Below, piece after piece: positions 34,120 through 43,741 of a stretch of DNA of 64,000 nt. Numbering within the stretch: the stretch's first letter is position 1; each line of letters opens with the position of its first letter. The translations under genes and the position numbers were made by a program. The notes beneath the pieces were generated by a model. That model had not been told where the DNA came from. It worked only from the letters and a program-made list of their open reading frames with translations, and made no database searches. The DNA comes from Enterobacter ludwigii (GTDB lineage Bacteria > Pseudomonadota > Gammaproteobacteria > Enterobacterales > Enterobacteriaceae), in NCBI GenBank assembly GCA_900068845.1, contig CEFQ01000004.1, positions 287,837-351,836 of the forward strand, in the 5' to 3' direction.

Positions 34120-34199
34120 AGGTGTCTCTGCTTAATTATTGATTATAAACAAGTTAACAAAATGTGCGGTCTAAGATACATCTTAGTGTAAATGCTATT

Positions 34200-34218
34200 G
34201 ATAATGATTACCAATTGC
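34200..34218. promoter_or_regulatory. Fur box of the haem uptake operon
   Basis: GATAATGATTACCAATTGC matches the 19-bp Fur consensus at 14 of 19, with the first nine bases perfect, 132 bp before the receptor start. Confidence 0.7.
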
Positions 34219-34349
34219 ATTACATTTCTGTCGAAATTATTTATTACATAAATTAAGTCCATAACTTTTTACGGTCTTTTCAACAAAGCCCGTACTTTCC
34301 GGCAGCAAGCAAGTGAGCGAATACTAACAATTAACCAGGTATTTCGCGC

Positions 34350-36671
34350 ATGTCTTCACTCTTTCAGGGATTAAATCAGCCACGCCTTTTTAACGTTGCC
34401 ATTTTGTCTGCGGCGATTCATGCCGCCTGCAGCTTTGCCGCCAGCGACGAACCGGTTCTCACCGTTACCGCGCCGAAGCAGCAGGCCGGCAATAAAACCA
34501 CTATTACCGCACAAGAACTGCAAAAACGCGGTGCGAACGATTTCGGTTCGATCATGCGTTATGAGCCGTTAATCAGCGCCACCGGTTCCAGCGGCGGTTC
34601 ATCTGCCGGGAAAAGCGGCTTTGACCGCGCGGGTTACACTGGTTACAACATTCGTGGTCTGGAGAGTAATCGCGTTGGCATGGATATCGACGGCATTCCG
34701 ATTCCGGATGCCACCGGACGTCCTTACGTCAGCCGCACCGGCAACAACACCTTTGGTATTGGCCGCGATTACATCGATCCCTACATGTTCGGCAGCGTCG
34801 ATATCGAGAAGGGCGCCACGGCGGTGGATCAGCCGAATACCTCCATCGGCGGTAACGTCTCGTTCCACAACAAAACCGCCGACGATTATCTTACCAGCGA
34901 CAAAAATACCTACTTCGGTTATCAGAGCGATTACGACTCCTCGAATCGTAGCTGGCACAACGGCATCACCGCCGCCGCTGGCGATGATGAGCTGCGCGGC
35001 CTGTTTGTTTACAGCCGTCGCGATGGCCAGGAAACCCGCAACAACAGCGATGTAAAAGACGCCTATCCGGCTAACTGGCACTCCGATGCCTTTATGACCT
35101 CCGGTATCTGGCAGCCCAACGATCAGCACAAGCTGAGCGCCACTTTCGATTACTATCACAAAACCAATCACAGCCATTACGATACCTGGGACACTAGCGG
35201 CAATACCGTGTGGGGCACTGCGCAGCAGCAGAGTGATACGCGCCGCTGGGGCATCAATCTGGCGGATGAGTGGACGCCATATAACGACTTCATCGATACG
35301 CTGACCACGCGCCTTTACTGGCAGCAAACCCAGGCGCATGACAATACCTGGCTACCAACCAGCGCCAGCCAGTATGGCTTTGTCTACTCCGATTTCAACG
35401 TCGATACCTACGGTTTCGATACGCGCGGCACCAAAACGCTCGGTCGTCATGAGCTGAGTGCCGGTGTTAACGCGCGCCTGGATAACAGCGAGCGTCCGTT
35501 CCGTCAGGCGCCAGCGCCAAGCACCTTCAGCGCCATTACGCAGCCACAGTCAGACAGTCGCACATTTGCCGTGGCCGGTTATCTGCAGGATAAGATCAAC
35601 TTCGATCTGGATAGCCACAACTTCGCGATCATTCCCGGCGTGCGCGTGATGTATCAAAGCACTAAGCCGAAGGATCTGGGTGATCTTACCACCGGTAGCA
35701 CGGTGCTGACCGAAGAGCAGGTCGAAGCGCTGTACGGCAAAACCAATTCCGACACGCAGGTGCTGCCATCGCTGACCTTCCAGTACGACATAACGCCAGC
35801 GTTGACCACCTATCTGCAATACAAACGCGGCGTGCAGTTCCCCACCACCAGCCAGCTGTACGGTTCATGGAACCTCGGCTCCAGCTATGCCGGGAGCGGG
35901 CAGTATGCGTTGATTGGGAACACCGATCTGAAAACCGAAACCAGCAACAACGTCGAGTGGGGCCTGAAAGGTCAGGCGACCGAAGGCGTAACGGTGAACA
36001 CCTCGGTGTTTTACAACCAGTACAAAAACTTCATCGCTTACACTCGCTATCGTCGCGCCACCAATCCGGAGATGTTCGTCAACGTACCGAGCAACATCTA
36101 CACCAGCTATCAGGCTGAAAACCGCGATAAGGCCTACATTTATGGTGCTGAGATCACCACCAAAGTGAATTACGGTACCTGGTTCCCGCAGATCGATGGT
36201 CTGAGCAGCACCTTTGCGCTGGGCTATAACGAAGGGAAATCGAAGTCCAGCTACGCCGGTGACAAGTACATCGATCTTGATAGCGTCGCACCATTGAAAG
36301 CGATTGTTGGTCTGGCGTGGGATGACAAAGCACGCGGCTACGGCGCAGCGCTAACCGCCACCTTCGTGAAAGGCAAGCAGGCCACGGCGACCAACCGCGA
36401 AAGCTACACCAACAGCGGCACGGCAATTACCGATTCCACCGCAGAATATATGCGCGTACCGGGTTACGGCATGGTGGATGCCACGGCGTATTGGCAGGCG
36501 ACGAAAAACGTCAAGTTGAGCGGCGGCATCTACAACATTACCGATCGCAAATACTGGGACTACACCAGCAGCCGCACGCTGACCAGCAGCAATGCCCAGG
36601 AACGCAACGACATCAACCTGGCGGTGATGCCAGGCCGCACCTTCCAGTTGGGTGTGAACGTCGATTTCTAA
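34350..36671 (+). CDS. TonB-dependent haem/haemoprotein receptor
   Basis: 773 residues. Signal peptide ends near CSFAA; TonB box EPVLTVTAP; plug domain with TITAQELQKRGANDFGSIMRYEPLI, GYNIRGLESNRVGMDIDGIPIP and VDIEKGATAVDQPNTSIGG; 22-strand barrel ending in a phenylalanine (GVNVDF). The classical FRAP and NPNL boxes of haem receptors are altered here (RGVQFPTTSQLYGSWN and LIGNTDLKTETSNNVEWG). Haem function is inferred from the hmuS-T-U-V genes directly downstream; on its own it could also take up another haem-like ligand. Located in the outer membrane. A Fur box precedes it. No hemP is present upstream. Confidence 0.88.
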   Translation: MSSLFQGLNQPRLFNVAILSAAIHAACSFAASDEPVLTVTAPKQQAGNKTTITAQELQKRGANDFGSIMRYEPLISATGSSGGSSAGKSGFDRAGYTGYNIRGLESNRVGMDIDGIPIPDATGRPYVSRTGNNTFGIGRDYIDPYMFGSVDIEKGATAVDQPNTSIGGNVSFHNKTADDYLTSDKNTYFGYQSDYDSSNRSWHNGITAAAGDDELRGLFVYSRRDGQETRNNSDVKDAYPANWHSDAFMTSGIWQPNDQHKLSATFDYYHKTNHSHYDTWDTSGNTVWGTAQQQSDTRRWGINLADEWTPYNDFIDTLTTRLYWQQTQAHDNTWLPTSASQYGFVYSDFNVDTYGFDTRGTKTLGRHELSAGVNARLDNSERPFRQAPAPSTFSAITQPQSDSRTFAVAGYLQDKINFDLDSHNFAIIPGVRVMYQSTKPKDLGDLTTGSTVLTEEQVEALYGKTNSDTQVLPSLTFQYDITPALTTYLQYKRGVQFPTTSQLYGSWNLGSSYAGSGQYALIGNTDLKTETSNNVEWGLKGQATEGVTVNTSVFYNQYKNFIAYTRYRRATNPEMFVNVPSNIYTSYQAENRDKAYIYGAEITTKVNYGTWFPQIDGLSSTFALGYNEGKSKSSYAGDKYIDLDSVAPLKAIVGLAWDDKARGYGAALTATFVKGKQATATNRESYTNSGTAITDSTAEYMRVPGYGMVDATAYWQATKNVKLSGGIYNITDRKYWDYTSSRTLTSSNAQERNDINLAVMPGRTFQLGVNVDF

Positions 36672-36719
36672 TCCCTTTTCGCCCTGCGGCAGCGCAGGGC
36701 ATTTTCACGGAGCAAGGCA

Positions 36720-37742
36720 ATGAACCCACGTTACGATCACTATCTGGCGCTGAAAGGCGAACATCCGAAAAAGTACGCGCGCGATCTGGCGGCGCTGATG
36801 GGCATTGGCGAAGCGCAGCTGTGTGAAGCGCGTATTGGCCAGGATGCAAAGGCGTTAAAAACCAATTTCCCGGCGCTGCTGGCAGCACTGGCGGCGGTGG
36901 GTGAAACCAAAAGCATCACCCGTAATGAATATGCGGTCCACGAGCAGCTGGGCAAATATGAAAATCTGCACCTTGGCGAACATGCCGGGCTGATTCTCAA
37001 CCCACGCGCGCTCGATCAGCGTCTGTTCCCCAATCAGTGGCACAGCGCGTTTTTCCTGCGTGAGCAGAGCGCCCACGGTGAACGTCAAAGCATCCAGATT
37101 TTTGATCGCCACGCTGATGCGGTGCTGAAAATCTACACCACCGATAACACCGATATGGCTGCCTGGGATGCGCTGCTTACCGAATTCGTGGTGGATAATG
37201 CCGCGGCGTTAGATCCGCAGCCCGCCAGCGTGCCGCAATACAGCAGTGTGATTGATGCCAGTAAAGTGGAAGCCGAATGGCGTGCCATCACCGATGTGCA
37301 TCAGTTTTTTGGTCTGTTGAAGCGCCACAACCTTTCGCGCCCGCAGGCGTTTCGCGCGGTGCCGGACGATCTGGCGCGTCAGGTGAGCAATGACTCTCTG
37401 GCGCAGCTGCTGGATCTGGCGCAGCAGGATGGCAACGAAATCATGATTTTCATCGGCAACCGTGGCTGCACGCAGATCTTCACCGGCGCGGTGCAGAAGC
37501 TGATGCCGATGGATAACTGGATCAACATCTTCAATCCCACCTTCACGCTGCACTTGATGGCGGATCGCATCAGCGAAAGCTGGGTGACACGTAAACCGAG
37601 CGGCGACGGCTTCGTCACCAGCCTGGAACTGTTTGCCGCCGACGGCACGCAGATCGCGCAGCTGTATGGTCAGCGCAGCGAAGGCACGCCGGAGCAGGTG
37701 CGCTGGCGTGAGCAGGTGATGTCGCTGGAGGCATCAGCATGA
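36720..37742 (+). CDS. hmuS: cytoplasmic haem-degrading/haem-carrier protein
   Basis: 340 residues, ChuS/HemS size, with two structural repeats. YDHYLALKGEHPKKYARDLAALMGIGEAQL starts the first; KIMIFIGNRGCTQIFTG-type strand (here NEIMIFIGNRGCTQIFTGAVQKLMPMDNWINIFNPTFTLHL) the second. It binds haem from the importer and may break it down or hand it on. ATG at 36720 follows GGAG; the stop overlaps the next gene by 4 bp. Confidence 0.92.
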   Translation: MNPRYDHYLALKGEHPKKYARDLAALMGIGEAQLCEARIGQDAKALKTNFPALLAALAAVGETKSITRNEYAVHEQLGKYENLHLGEHAGLILNPRALDQRLFPNQWHSAFFLREQSAHGERQSIQIFDRHADAVLKIYTTDNTDMAAWDALLTEFVVDNAAALDPQPASVPQYSSVIDASKVEAEWRAITDVHQFFGLLKRHNLSRPQAFRAVPDDLARQVSNDSLAQLLDLAQQDGNEIMIFIGNRGCTQIFTGAVQKLMPMDNWINIFNPTFTLHLMADRISESWVTRKPSGDGFVTSLELFAADGTQIAQLYGQRSEGTPEQVRWREQVMSLEASA

Positions 37743-38560
37743 GAAAACTTCTGTTGCTGCTGAGTGCGCTGACGCTACCCACCTTCGCAGCGGAGCGGGT
37801 GATTTCGATTGGCGGTGATGTCACGCAAATCATCTATGCCCTGGATGCGCAGCAGGATTTGGTGGCGCGCGACAGCACCAGCCAGCATCCGGCGCAGGCC
37901 AATAGGCTGCCGGATGTTGGGTATATGCGGCAGCTGAATGCCGAAGGGATTCTGGCGCTGAAGCCGACGCTGGTGCTGAGTAGCGAGCTGGCAAAACCGT
38001 CGCTGGTACTGCAGCAAGTGGCACAAGCGGGCGTGAAAGTGGTGGATGTCACCGGCAAAAACAGCCTCGACGCCATTCCAGAAAAAATCGCGACTATCGG
38101 CAAAGCGCTGCATCGTGAAGATGAGGCCACCGCGCTGATCGAAAAAGTGAATAAGCAGCGCGCGCAGATCCCGCAAAAACCGTTGCCGATCAAAGTGCTG
38201 TTTATCATGGCGCACGGCGGTATGCGCACCCAGGCGGCGGGCGCACAAACCGGCGCGGATGGCGCGATTCGTAGCGCGGGTCTGATCAACGCGATGGCGG
38301 CGGTGCCGCATTACCAGCAGCTGTCGCAGGAAGGCGTGGTCGCGGCGGCGCCGGATTTGATCGTGGTGGGTGAAGATGGCCTGCGTACGCTGGGCGGCGA
38401 AGAGAAAGTGTGGGCGCTGCCCGGTTTGGCAATGACGCCGGCCGGTCAGCATCGCGCGTTGCTGGTGGTCGATGAAATGGCGCTGCTGAGCTTTGGCCTG
38501 GATACGCCGGGCGTTCTCATCAAGTTGCGTCACGCCGCCGAAGCTGCGAAACATGACTAA
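37739..38560 (+). CDS. hmuT: periplasmic haem-binding protein
   Basis: 273 residues; signal peptide MRKLLLLLSALTLPTFA. Mature part has the cluster A-2 binding protein fold: ERVISIGGDVTQIIYALDAQQDLVARDSTSQHP, LPDVGYMRQLNAEGILALKPTLVLSSE, and the long central helix. Tyr in VGYMRQL is the expected haem ligand. It delivers haem to HmuUV. Confidence 0.92.
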   Translation: MRKLLLLLSALTLPTFAAERVISIGGDVTQIIYALDAQQDLVARDSTSQHPAQANRLPDVGYMRQLNAEGILALKPTLVLSSELAKPSLVLQQVAQAGVKVVDVTGKNSLDAIPEKIATIGKALHREDEATALIEKVNKQRAQIPQKPLPIKVLFIMAHGGMRTQAAGAQTGADGAIRSAGLINAMAAVPHYQQLSQEGVVAAAPDLIVVGEDGLRTLGGEEKVWALPGLAMTPAGQHRALLVVDEMALLSFGLDTPGVLIKLRHAAEAAKHD

Positions 38561-39554
38561 TACCTCTGTGCTGCGCTGGTTGTGTTTGATGGGCATCAGC
38601 ATGGTGATGTGTATGCTGCTGGCCGCCAACTTCGGCGCAATGCCACTTTCCATGCGTACCTTGTGGCGTGCGCCGTTCAGCGATATGACATGGCAAATTT
38701 GGATCAACATCCGCCTGCCTCGCGTGCTGCTGGCGGTGCTGCTCGGCATGGCGCTGGCGGTATCCGGCGCGGTGATGCAGGGATTGTTTCGCAATCCACT
38801 GGCCGATCCCGGCTTGCTCGGCATCAGCAGCGGCGCGGGTTTAGCGGTGGCGCTCTCAATCATCATTCCGCTTGGCTTACCGCCGCTGCTGGCGCTGTGG
38901 CTGCCGAGCATTGCCGCCTTTATCGGCAGTTTGGTGGTAACGCTGCTGATCTTCAGTTTTAGCCGTATGGCGTTAGGCAATTTGTCGCGCCTGCTGCTGG
39001 TCGGCATCGCCATCAATGCCTTGTGCGGCGCGGCGGTTGGCGTGCTGTCATGGCTGAGTAACGATCAGCAGCTACGTCAGCTGGCGCTGTGGGGCATGGG
39101 CAGTTTGAGTGCGGCACAGTGGCCGAGCCTGGCGGTGTGCGCGGTGCTGATTCTGCCGGCGCTGATGGCGATTCAGCTGCGCGCGCGTCGTCTCAATTTG
39201 CTGCAACTTGGTGAAGAGGATGCGCATTACATGGGCATCGACGTTAAGCGCACGCAGCGTCAGCTGCTGGTGCTGAGCGCCTTGCTGGTGGGTACCGCCG
39301 TGGCGGTGAGCGGCATTATCGGATTTGTCGGTTTAGTGGTGCCGCACCTGATGCGTTTCTGTCTCGGCAGCGATCATCGCTGGATGCTGCCCGGTTCGGC
39401 ACTGGCGGGCGCAATTTTGCTGCTGCTAGCCGATACACTGGCGCGCACGGTGGTGGTTCCGGCGGAAATGCCGGTGGGCCTGTTAACCAGCCTGCTGGGC
39501 GGCCCGTGGTTTCTCTGGCTGATTCTGCGCCAGCCAAGGGGGATGAATGAGTGA
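38553..39554 (+). CDS. hmuU: haem ABC transporter permease
   Basis: The frame is open from 38493, but the proper start is ATG at 38553 (MTNTSVLRWLCLMG), overlapping the hmuT stop by 8 bp; 333 residues. FecCD family: LRLPRVLLAVLLGMALAVSGAVMQGLFRNPLADPGLLGISSGAGL (here IRLPRVLLAV) and GIIGFVGLVVPHLMRF. About ten membrane helices, inner membrane. Confidence 0.93.
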   Translation: MTNTSVLRWLCLMGISMVMCMLLAANFGAMPLSMRTLWRAPFSDMTWQIWINIRLPRVLLAVLLGMALAVSGAVMQGLFRNPLADPGLLGISSGAGLAVALSIIIPLGLPPLLALWLPSIAAFIGSLVVTLLIFSFSRMALGNLSRLLLVGIAINALCGAAVGVLSWLSNDQQLRQLALWGMGSLSAAQWPSLAVCAVLILPALMAIQLRARRLNLLQLGEEDAHYMGIDVKRTQRQLLVLSALLVGTAVAVSGIIGFVGLVVPHLMRFCLGSDHRWMLPGSALAGAILLLLADTLARTVVVPAEMPVGLLTSLLGGPWFLWLILRQPRGMNE

Positions 39555-40326
39555 TTGCCTGCAAGCGCGTGGACTGCGCTTCAGCCACGGCTCACGCGCT
39601 TTAATCGATGACGTTTCACTGAGCTTGCAGCCTGGCGAAATGGTCGCGCTGATCGGCCCGAACGGTGCGGGGAAATCCACGCTGCTGCGGCTGTTGACCG
39701 GGTTTCTCATGCCGGAATCCGGCCAATGCTGGCTTGGCGATCGACCGTTAAACGACTGGCCGCGCGAACCGCTGGCGCAGCGCCGCGCGGTGATGTGCCA
39801 GCAAAATAGCGTCAGTTTTCCGCTGCCCGCTGCCGACGTGGTGGCGATGGGCCGTGCGCCGTGGCCAGCCAGCCAATCGAAAACGGTAATTGATGAGGTG
39901 ATGCATCTTACCGGCAGTCTTGAACTGGCAAAGCGCGATTATCGATCGCTCTCCGGCGGTGAACAGCAGCGCGTGCAGCTGGCGCGCGTGCTGGCGCAGC
40001 TATGGCACGACGACGGTCCGCGCGGTTGGCTGTTTCTTGACGAACCGACGTCAGCGCTCGATCTGTTCTGGCAGCAGCACAGTTTGCGTTTGCTGCATCG
40101 CCTGACGCGCAACGGACGCTTTAGCGTCTGCACCGTGCTGCACGATCTGAATCTCGCGTCGCTGTGGTCGGATCGTGTGCTGTTGATGCATCAAGGCAAG
40201 CTGGTGGCAGAGGGTACACCGCAGGAAGTGATGAACGAAGACACGCTGACGCGGTGGTATCAGGCGGAGCTGGATGTGGTGATAAAGGAGGGAAAGGGCA
40301 GGCCGCAGATTCAACTGCGAGCATGA
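39547..40326 (+). CDS. hmuV: haem ABC transporter ATP-binding protein
   Basis: 259 residues; ATG overlaps the hmuU stop by 8 bp. Walker A GPNGAGKST, signature LSGGEQQRVQLARVLAQL, Walker B GWLFLDEPTSALD, with the short insert WHDDGPRG often present in HmuV. Last gene of the operon. Confidence 0.94.
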   Translation: MSDCLQARGLRFSHGSRALIDDVSLSLQPGEMVALIGPNGAGKSTLLRLLTGFLMPESGQCWLGDRPLNDWPREPLAQRRAVMCQQNSVSFPLPAADVVAMGRAPWPASQSKTVIDEVMHLTGSLELAKRDYRSLSGGEQQRVQLARVLAQLWHDDGPRGWLFLDEPTSALDLFWQQHSLRLLHRLTRNGRFSVCTVLHDLNLASLWSDRVLLMHQGKLVAEGTPQEVMNEDTLTRWYQAELDVVIKEGKGRPQIQLRA

Positions 40327-40330
40327 AACC

Positions 40331-40386
40331 GTAGCGGCGCGATTTATCGCGCTCTGTAAAAAACGCGCAATAAATTGCGCCGCTAC
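40331..40386. repeat. three-way-junction palindrome with 16-bp insert at the junction
   Basis: GTAGCGGC, hairpin GCGATTTATCGC, 16 bp (40351-40366), hairpin GCAATAAATTGC, GCCGCTAC. The insert is exactly between the two inner hairpins. Confidence 0.88.
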
Positions 40387-40398
40387 GGGATGGTGTGA

Positions 40399-41382
40399 TT
40401 ATCTGCAATCAACAATCAACCGACCACGCACTTTCCCGGCCAGCAGCTGCTCGGCGCCTTCACGCGCTGCGCTTAGCGGAATCACCTTGGTTAACTGCTG
40501 CAATAATTCGCCATCCACCAATTCCGCCAGACGCTGCCACGCCTGCTGACGCAGCGGTTTCGCGCACATCACGCTATCCACACCCGCCAGAATCACGCCG
40601 CGCAGAATGAACGGCGCGACGCTGGTCGGCAGATCCAAACCCTGCGCCATGCCGCACGCGGCTACCACGCCATCGCGCTTGATGCCCGCCAGCACATTGG
40701 CCAGCGTGTGGCTGCCGACGCTATCAATCGCCGCCGCCCAGCGCTCTTTCGCCAGCGGTTTGCCAGGCTCACTCAGTTCCGCGCGATCGATAATCGACGT
40801 AGCGCCCAGCGTGTTGATCAGGTAATCGCTGTCGCTGGCACGACCGCTCGAAGCCACCACGTCATAGCCGAGACGCGCCAGCAGGCTGACGCTGAAGCTG
40901 CCCACGCCGCCGCTCGCGCCCGTCACTAAAACCGGGCCGTGCTGTGGTGTGATGCCCTGTTTTTCCAGCGCCAGTACGCACAACATGGCGGTGAGGCCAG
41001 CGGTGCCAATCGCCATGGTTTGCAGCGGGCTAAGTGCGGCGGGGACTTTCACCAGCCAGTCGCCCGACACGCTGGCTTTCTGCGCCAGTCCACCCCAATG
41101 TTTCTCGCCTACGCCCCAACCGGTGAGCAGCGCCACATCGTCTTGCTGCCATTCGGCATGGCGACTGCTGATCACCCGACCCACAAAATCGATGCCCGGC
41201 ACCATCGGGAATTGCCGCACAATCGGGCCTTTATTGCAGATGGCAAGCGCGTCTTTGTAGTTGAGGGTGGAGTAGCTTACTTCGAGGGTGACATCCTGAT
41301 CTGGCAACTGTTTTTCTGACAGATCTTTCAGAGATGTACGGTAGCCCTGTTCGTCATTTTCAATGATTAATGCCTTGAACAT
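40399..41382 (-). CDS. acuI: acrylyl-CoA reductase (AcuI/YhdH), MDR family
   Basis: 327 residues from the ATG at 41382 (MFKALIIENDEQGYRTSL), selected by GGAGG 5 bases before it; the frame is open from 41442. Zinc-free medium-chain reductase: SYSTLNYKDALAICNKGPIVRQFPMVPGIDFVG, LLTGWGVGEKHWGGLAQ, nucleotide loop VLVTGASGGVGSFSVSLLARLGY, SSGRASDSDYL. It reduces acryloyl-CoA to propionyl-CoA with NADPH, detoxifying acrylate. Monocistronic. Confidence 0.93.
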   Translation of the reverse strand: MFKALIIENDEQGYRTSLKDLSEKQLPDQDVTLEVSYSTLNYKDALAICNKGPIVRQFPMVPGIDFVGRVISSRHAEWQQDDVALLTGWGVGEKHWGGLAQKASVSGDWLVKVPAALSPLQTMAIGTAGLTAMLCVLALEKQGITPQHGPVLVTGASGGVGSFSVSLLARLGYDVVASSGRASDSDYLINTLGATSIIDRAELSEPGKPLAKERWAAAIDSVGSHTLANVLAGIKRDGVVAACGMAQGLDLPTSVAPFILRGVILAGVDSVMCAKPLRQQAWQRLAELVDGELLQQLTKVIPLSAAREGAEQLLAGKVRGRLIVDCR

Positions 41383-41528
41383 GCAGCCTCCGGCTGGTTG
41401 AGGAAAGTGGGGTAATACTACTCCTTTTTTTCCCTTACCCAACCCTTACCCGCCGCGGGTTGTTCCCGCAAAAAAAAGATGACATGATTGCGCCCCAGTC
41501 AGTGATCAACTCCCTTATGACTTTCGCC

Positions 41529-41561
41529 GAGGAAATCTCCTCATTGCTGTGCCATCGGCAC
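41529..41561 (+). promoter_or_regulatory. two small hairpins in the speC leader
   Basis: GAGGA-AATC-TCCTC (41529-41542) and GTGCC-ATC-GGCAC (41549-41561), 30-60 bases before the speC ATG. They could tune speC translation; no evidence beyond the pairing. Confidence 0.35.
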
Positions 41562-41590
41562 CCACTCATCCTCTCTCAGGGATTTGTGTT

Positions 41591-43738
41591 ATGAACCCAT
41601 TGAAAATTGCTGCCAGCGTTGCTGTAGCGCCAACCCTTAGTCTCAACACCGCGCGCGATGTGGTGACGCTGGACAATACCGACTTTACCGATGTCGCTGC
41701 GGTAGTGATCACCCTTTCAGACACGCGCAGTGGCGTGCTGACGCTGTTGCACAAGATCGGCTTTAATCTGCCGGTATTTGTTGCCAATGCGTTCGATGAA
41801 GAAGTGCTGAAGCTGCCGGGCGTCACCGGTGAAATCAACGGTGCGCCAGAAGAGTGGGATGCGCTGGAAGACGCCGCGCAAGCGTATGAAGCTGAGTTGC
41901 TACCGCCGTTCTTCGACACGCTCACGCGCTACGTCGATATGCAAAACAGCACGTTTGCCTGTCCGGGACATCAGGGTGGCGCTTTCTTCCGCAAACATCC
42001 GGCGGGTCGTCAGTTTTATGAGTTCTACGGCGAGAACGTATTCCGTTCTGATATGTGTAACGCCGACGTTAAGCTCGGCGATCTGCTGATCCACGAAGGC
42101 TCAGCTAAAGATGCGCAAAAGTTTGCGGCGAAAGTGTTTAACGCCGATAAAACCTACTTTGTGCTCAACGGCACCTCCAGCGCCAATAAAGTGGTGACCA
42201 ACGCGCTGTTAACGCGCGGCGATTTGGTGCTGTTTGACCGCAATAACCACAAATCCAATCACCATGGCGCGTTGATTCAGGCGGGCGCAACGCCGGTGTA
42301 TTTGGAAGCGGCGCGCAATCCATTTGGCTTTATCGGCGGCATTGATGCGCACTGTTTTGACGATGCTTATCTGCGTGATCAAATCGCCAAAGTGGCACCC
42401 GAACGTGCCAACGATGCGCGCCCATTCCGCCTGGCGATAATTCAGCTCGGCACTTACGACGGCACGGTGTACAACGCGCGCCAGGTGGTCGATCGTATCG
42501 GACATCTGTGCGATTACATCCTGTTTGATTCAGCGTGGGTCGGTTACGAGCAGTTCATCCCGCTGATGGCCGGCTGCTCGCCGCTAACGCTGACGTTGAA
42601 CGCGAACGATCCGGGCATCTTTGTCACGCAGTCGGTGCACAAGCAGCTGGCCGGTTTCTCACAGACTTCGCAGATTCACAAGAAAGACAATCACATCCGT
42701 GGGCAGAAGCGTTTCTGTCCACACAAGCGCCTCAATAATGCGTTTATGCTGCACGCCTCAACCAGCCCGTTTTATCCGCTGTTTGCGGCGCTGGATATTA
42801 ACGCCCGCATGCACCAAGGCGAGGCGGGGCGCAGCATGTGGCACGAGTGCGTCACCATCGGCATTGATGCGCGCAAAGCGATTCTGGAACGTTGTGAGAT
42901 GATTCAGCCGTTCCTGCCGGAGAAAGTACACGGCAAGCTATGGCAAGCGGCAGAAACTGAAGCCATCGCCGCCGATCCCGCTTACTTCAGTCTTGAACCG
43001 GGCGCGAAGTGGCACGGTTTTGCCGGCTACGCGCAGCAACAGTATCTGGTTGATCCCTGCAAGCTGCTGCTGACTACGCCGGGCATTGATGCAGCCAGCG
43101 GTGAGTACACCCGTTTTGGCATTCCAGCGACCATTCTGGCCAACTATTTGCGTGAGAACGGCATTGTGCCGGAGAAGTGCGATCTTAACTCGATTCTGTT
43201 CCTGATGACGCCAGCAGAAACGCCGGAGAAAATGGCGCATCTGGTGGCGATGTTGGTGCAGTTTGAGCAGCACGTGCGCGAGGATGCGCTTCTGGCGGAA
43301 GTGCTGCCGAGCGTTTATCGCAAAAATATTGAACGCTACAAAGGTTATACGCTGCGTCGTTTGTGTCAGGAGATGCACGATCTTTACGTCAGTTTCGACG
43401 TCAAAGATCTGCAGAAGGCGATGTTCCGTTCCGCATGCTTCCCTCCGGTGAAGGTGAATCCGCAGGATGCGCATCAGGCTTATATTCGTGGCGAAGTGGA
43501 GCTGGTGCCGATTGCCAAAGCCGAAGGGCGCATTGCAGCAGAAGGCGCATTGCCCTATCCGCCGGGCGTGCTGTGCGTGGTGCCTGGCGAAGTGTGGGGC
43601 GGCGCAGTGCAGCGCTATTTCCTCGCGCTGGAAGAGGGCATCAATCTGCTACCGGGCTTCTCGCCAGAGCTGCAAGGGGTTTACACCGAGGAAGATGAAA
43701 GCGGGCGTAAGCATCTGGTGGCGAATATGATGGTTTAA
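41591..43738 (+). CDS. speC: ornithine decarboxylase, constitutive type
   Basis: 715 residues from the ATG at 41591 (MNPLKIAASVAVAPTLSL), with AGGGA before it; the frame is open from 41549. Fold type I PLP enzyme: N-terminal wing domain (about 1-105), STFACPGHQGGAFFRKHPAGRQFYEF, PLP lysine in FVTQSVHKQLAGFSQTSQIH, IHKKDNHIRGQKRFCPHKRLNNAFML. Closest to E. coli SpeC. It makes putrescine and CO2 from ornithine. In E. coli speC is also near mltC, with nupG between; here nupG is absent. SpeA at 60.9 kb is the arginine branch of the same pathway. Confidence 0.95.
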   Translation: MNPLKIAASVAVAPTLSLNTARDVVTLDNTDFTDVAAVVITLSDTRSGVLTLLHKIGFNLPVFVANAFDEEVLKLPGVTGEINGAPEEWDALEDAAQAYEAELLPPFFDTLTRYVDMQNSTFACPGHQGGAFFRKHPAGRQFYEFYGENVFRSDMCNADVKLGDLLIHEGSAKDAQKFAAKVFNADKTYFVLNGTSSANKVVTNALLTRGDLVLFDRNNHKSNHHGALIQAGATPVYLEAARNPFGFIGGIDAHCFDDAYLRDQIAKVAPERANDARPFRLAIIQLGTYDGTVYNARQVVDRIGHLCDYILFDSAWVGYEQFIPLMAGCSPLTLTLNANDPGIFVTQSVHKQLAGFSQTSQIHKKDNHIRGQKRFCPHKRLNNAFMLHASTSPFYPLFAALDINARMHQGEAGRSMWHECVTIGIDARKAILERCEMIQPFLPEKVHGKLWQAAETEAIAADPAYFSLEPGAKWHGFAGYAQQQYLVDPCKLLLTTPGIDAASGEYTRFGIPATILANYLRENGIVPEKCDLNSILFLMTPAETPEKMAHLVAMLVQFEQHVREDALLAEVLPSVYRKNIERYKGYTLRRLCQEMHDLYVSFDVKDLQKAMFRSACFPPVKVNPQDAHQAYIRGEVELVPIAKAEGRIAAEGALPYPPGVLCVVPGEVWGGAVQRYFLALEEGINLLPGFSPELQGVYTEEDESGRKHLVANMMV

Positions 43739-43741
43739 CAA

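Noticed and set aside
37775..39016. A 413-codon open frame on the minus strand over hmuT/hmuU
   Set aside because: Antisense to well-recognised genes; composition is His/Arg/Gln-rich as expected from the opposite strand of GC-rich coding DNA, no family match.
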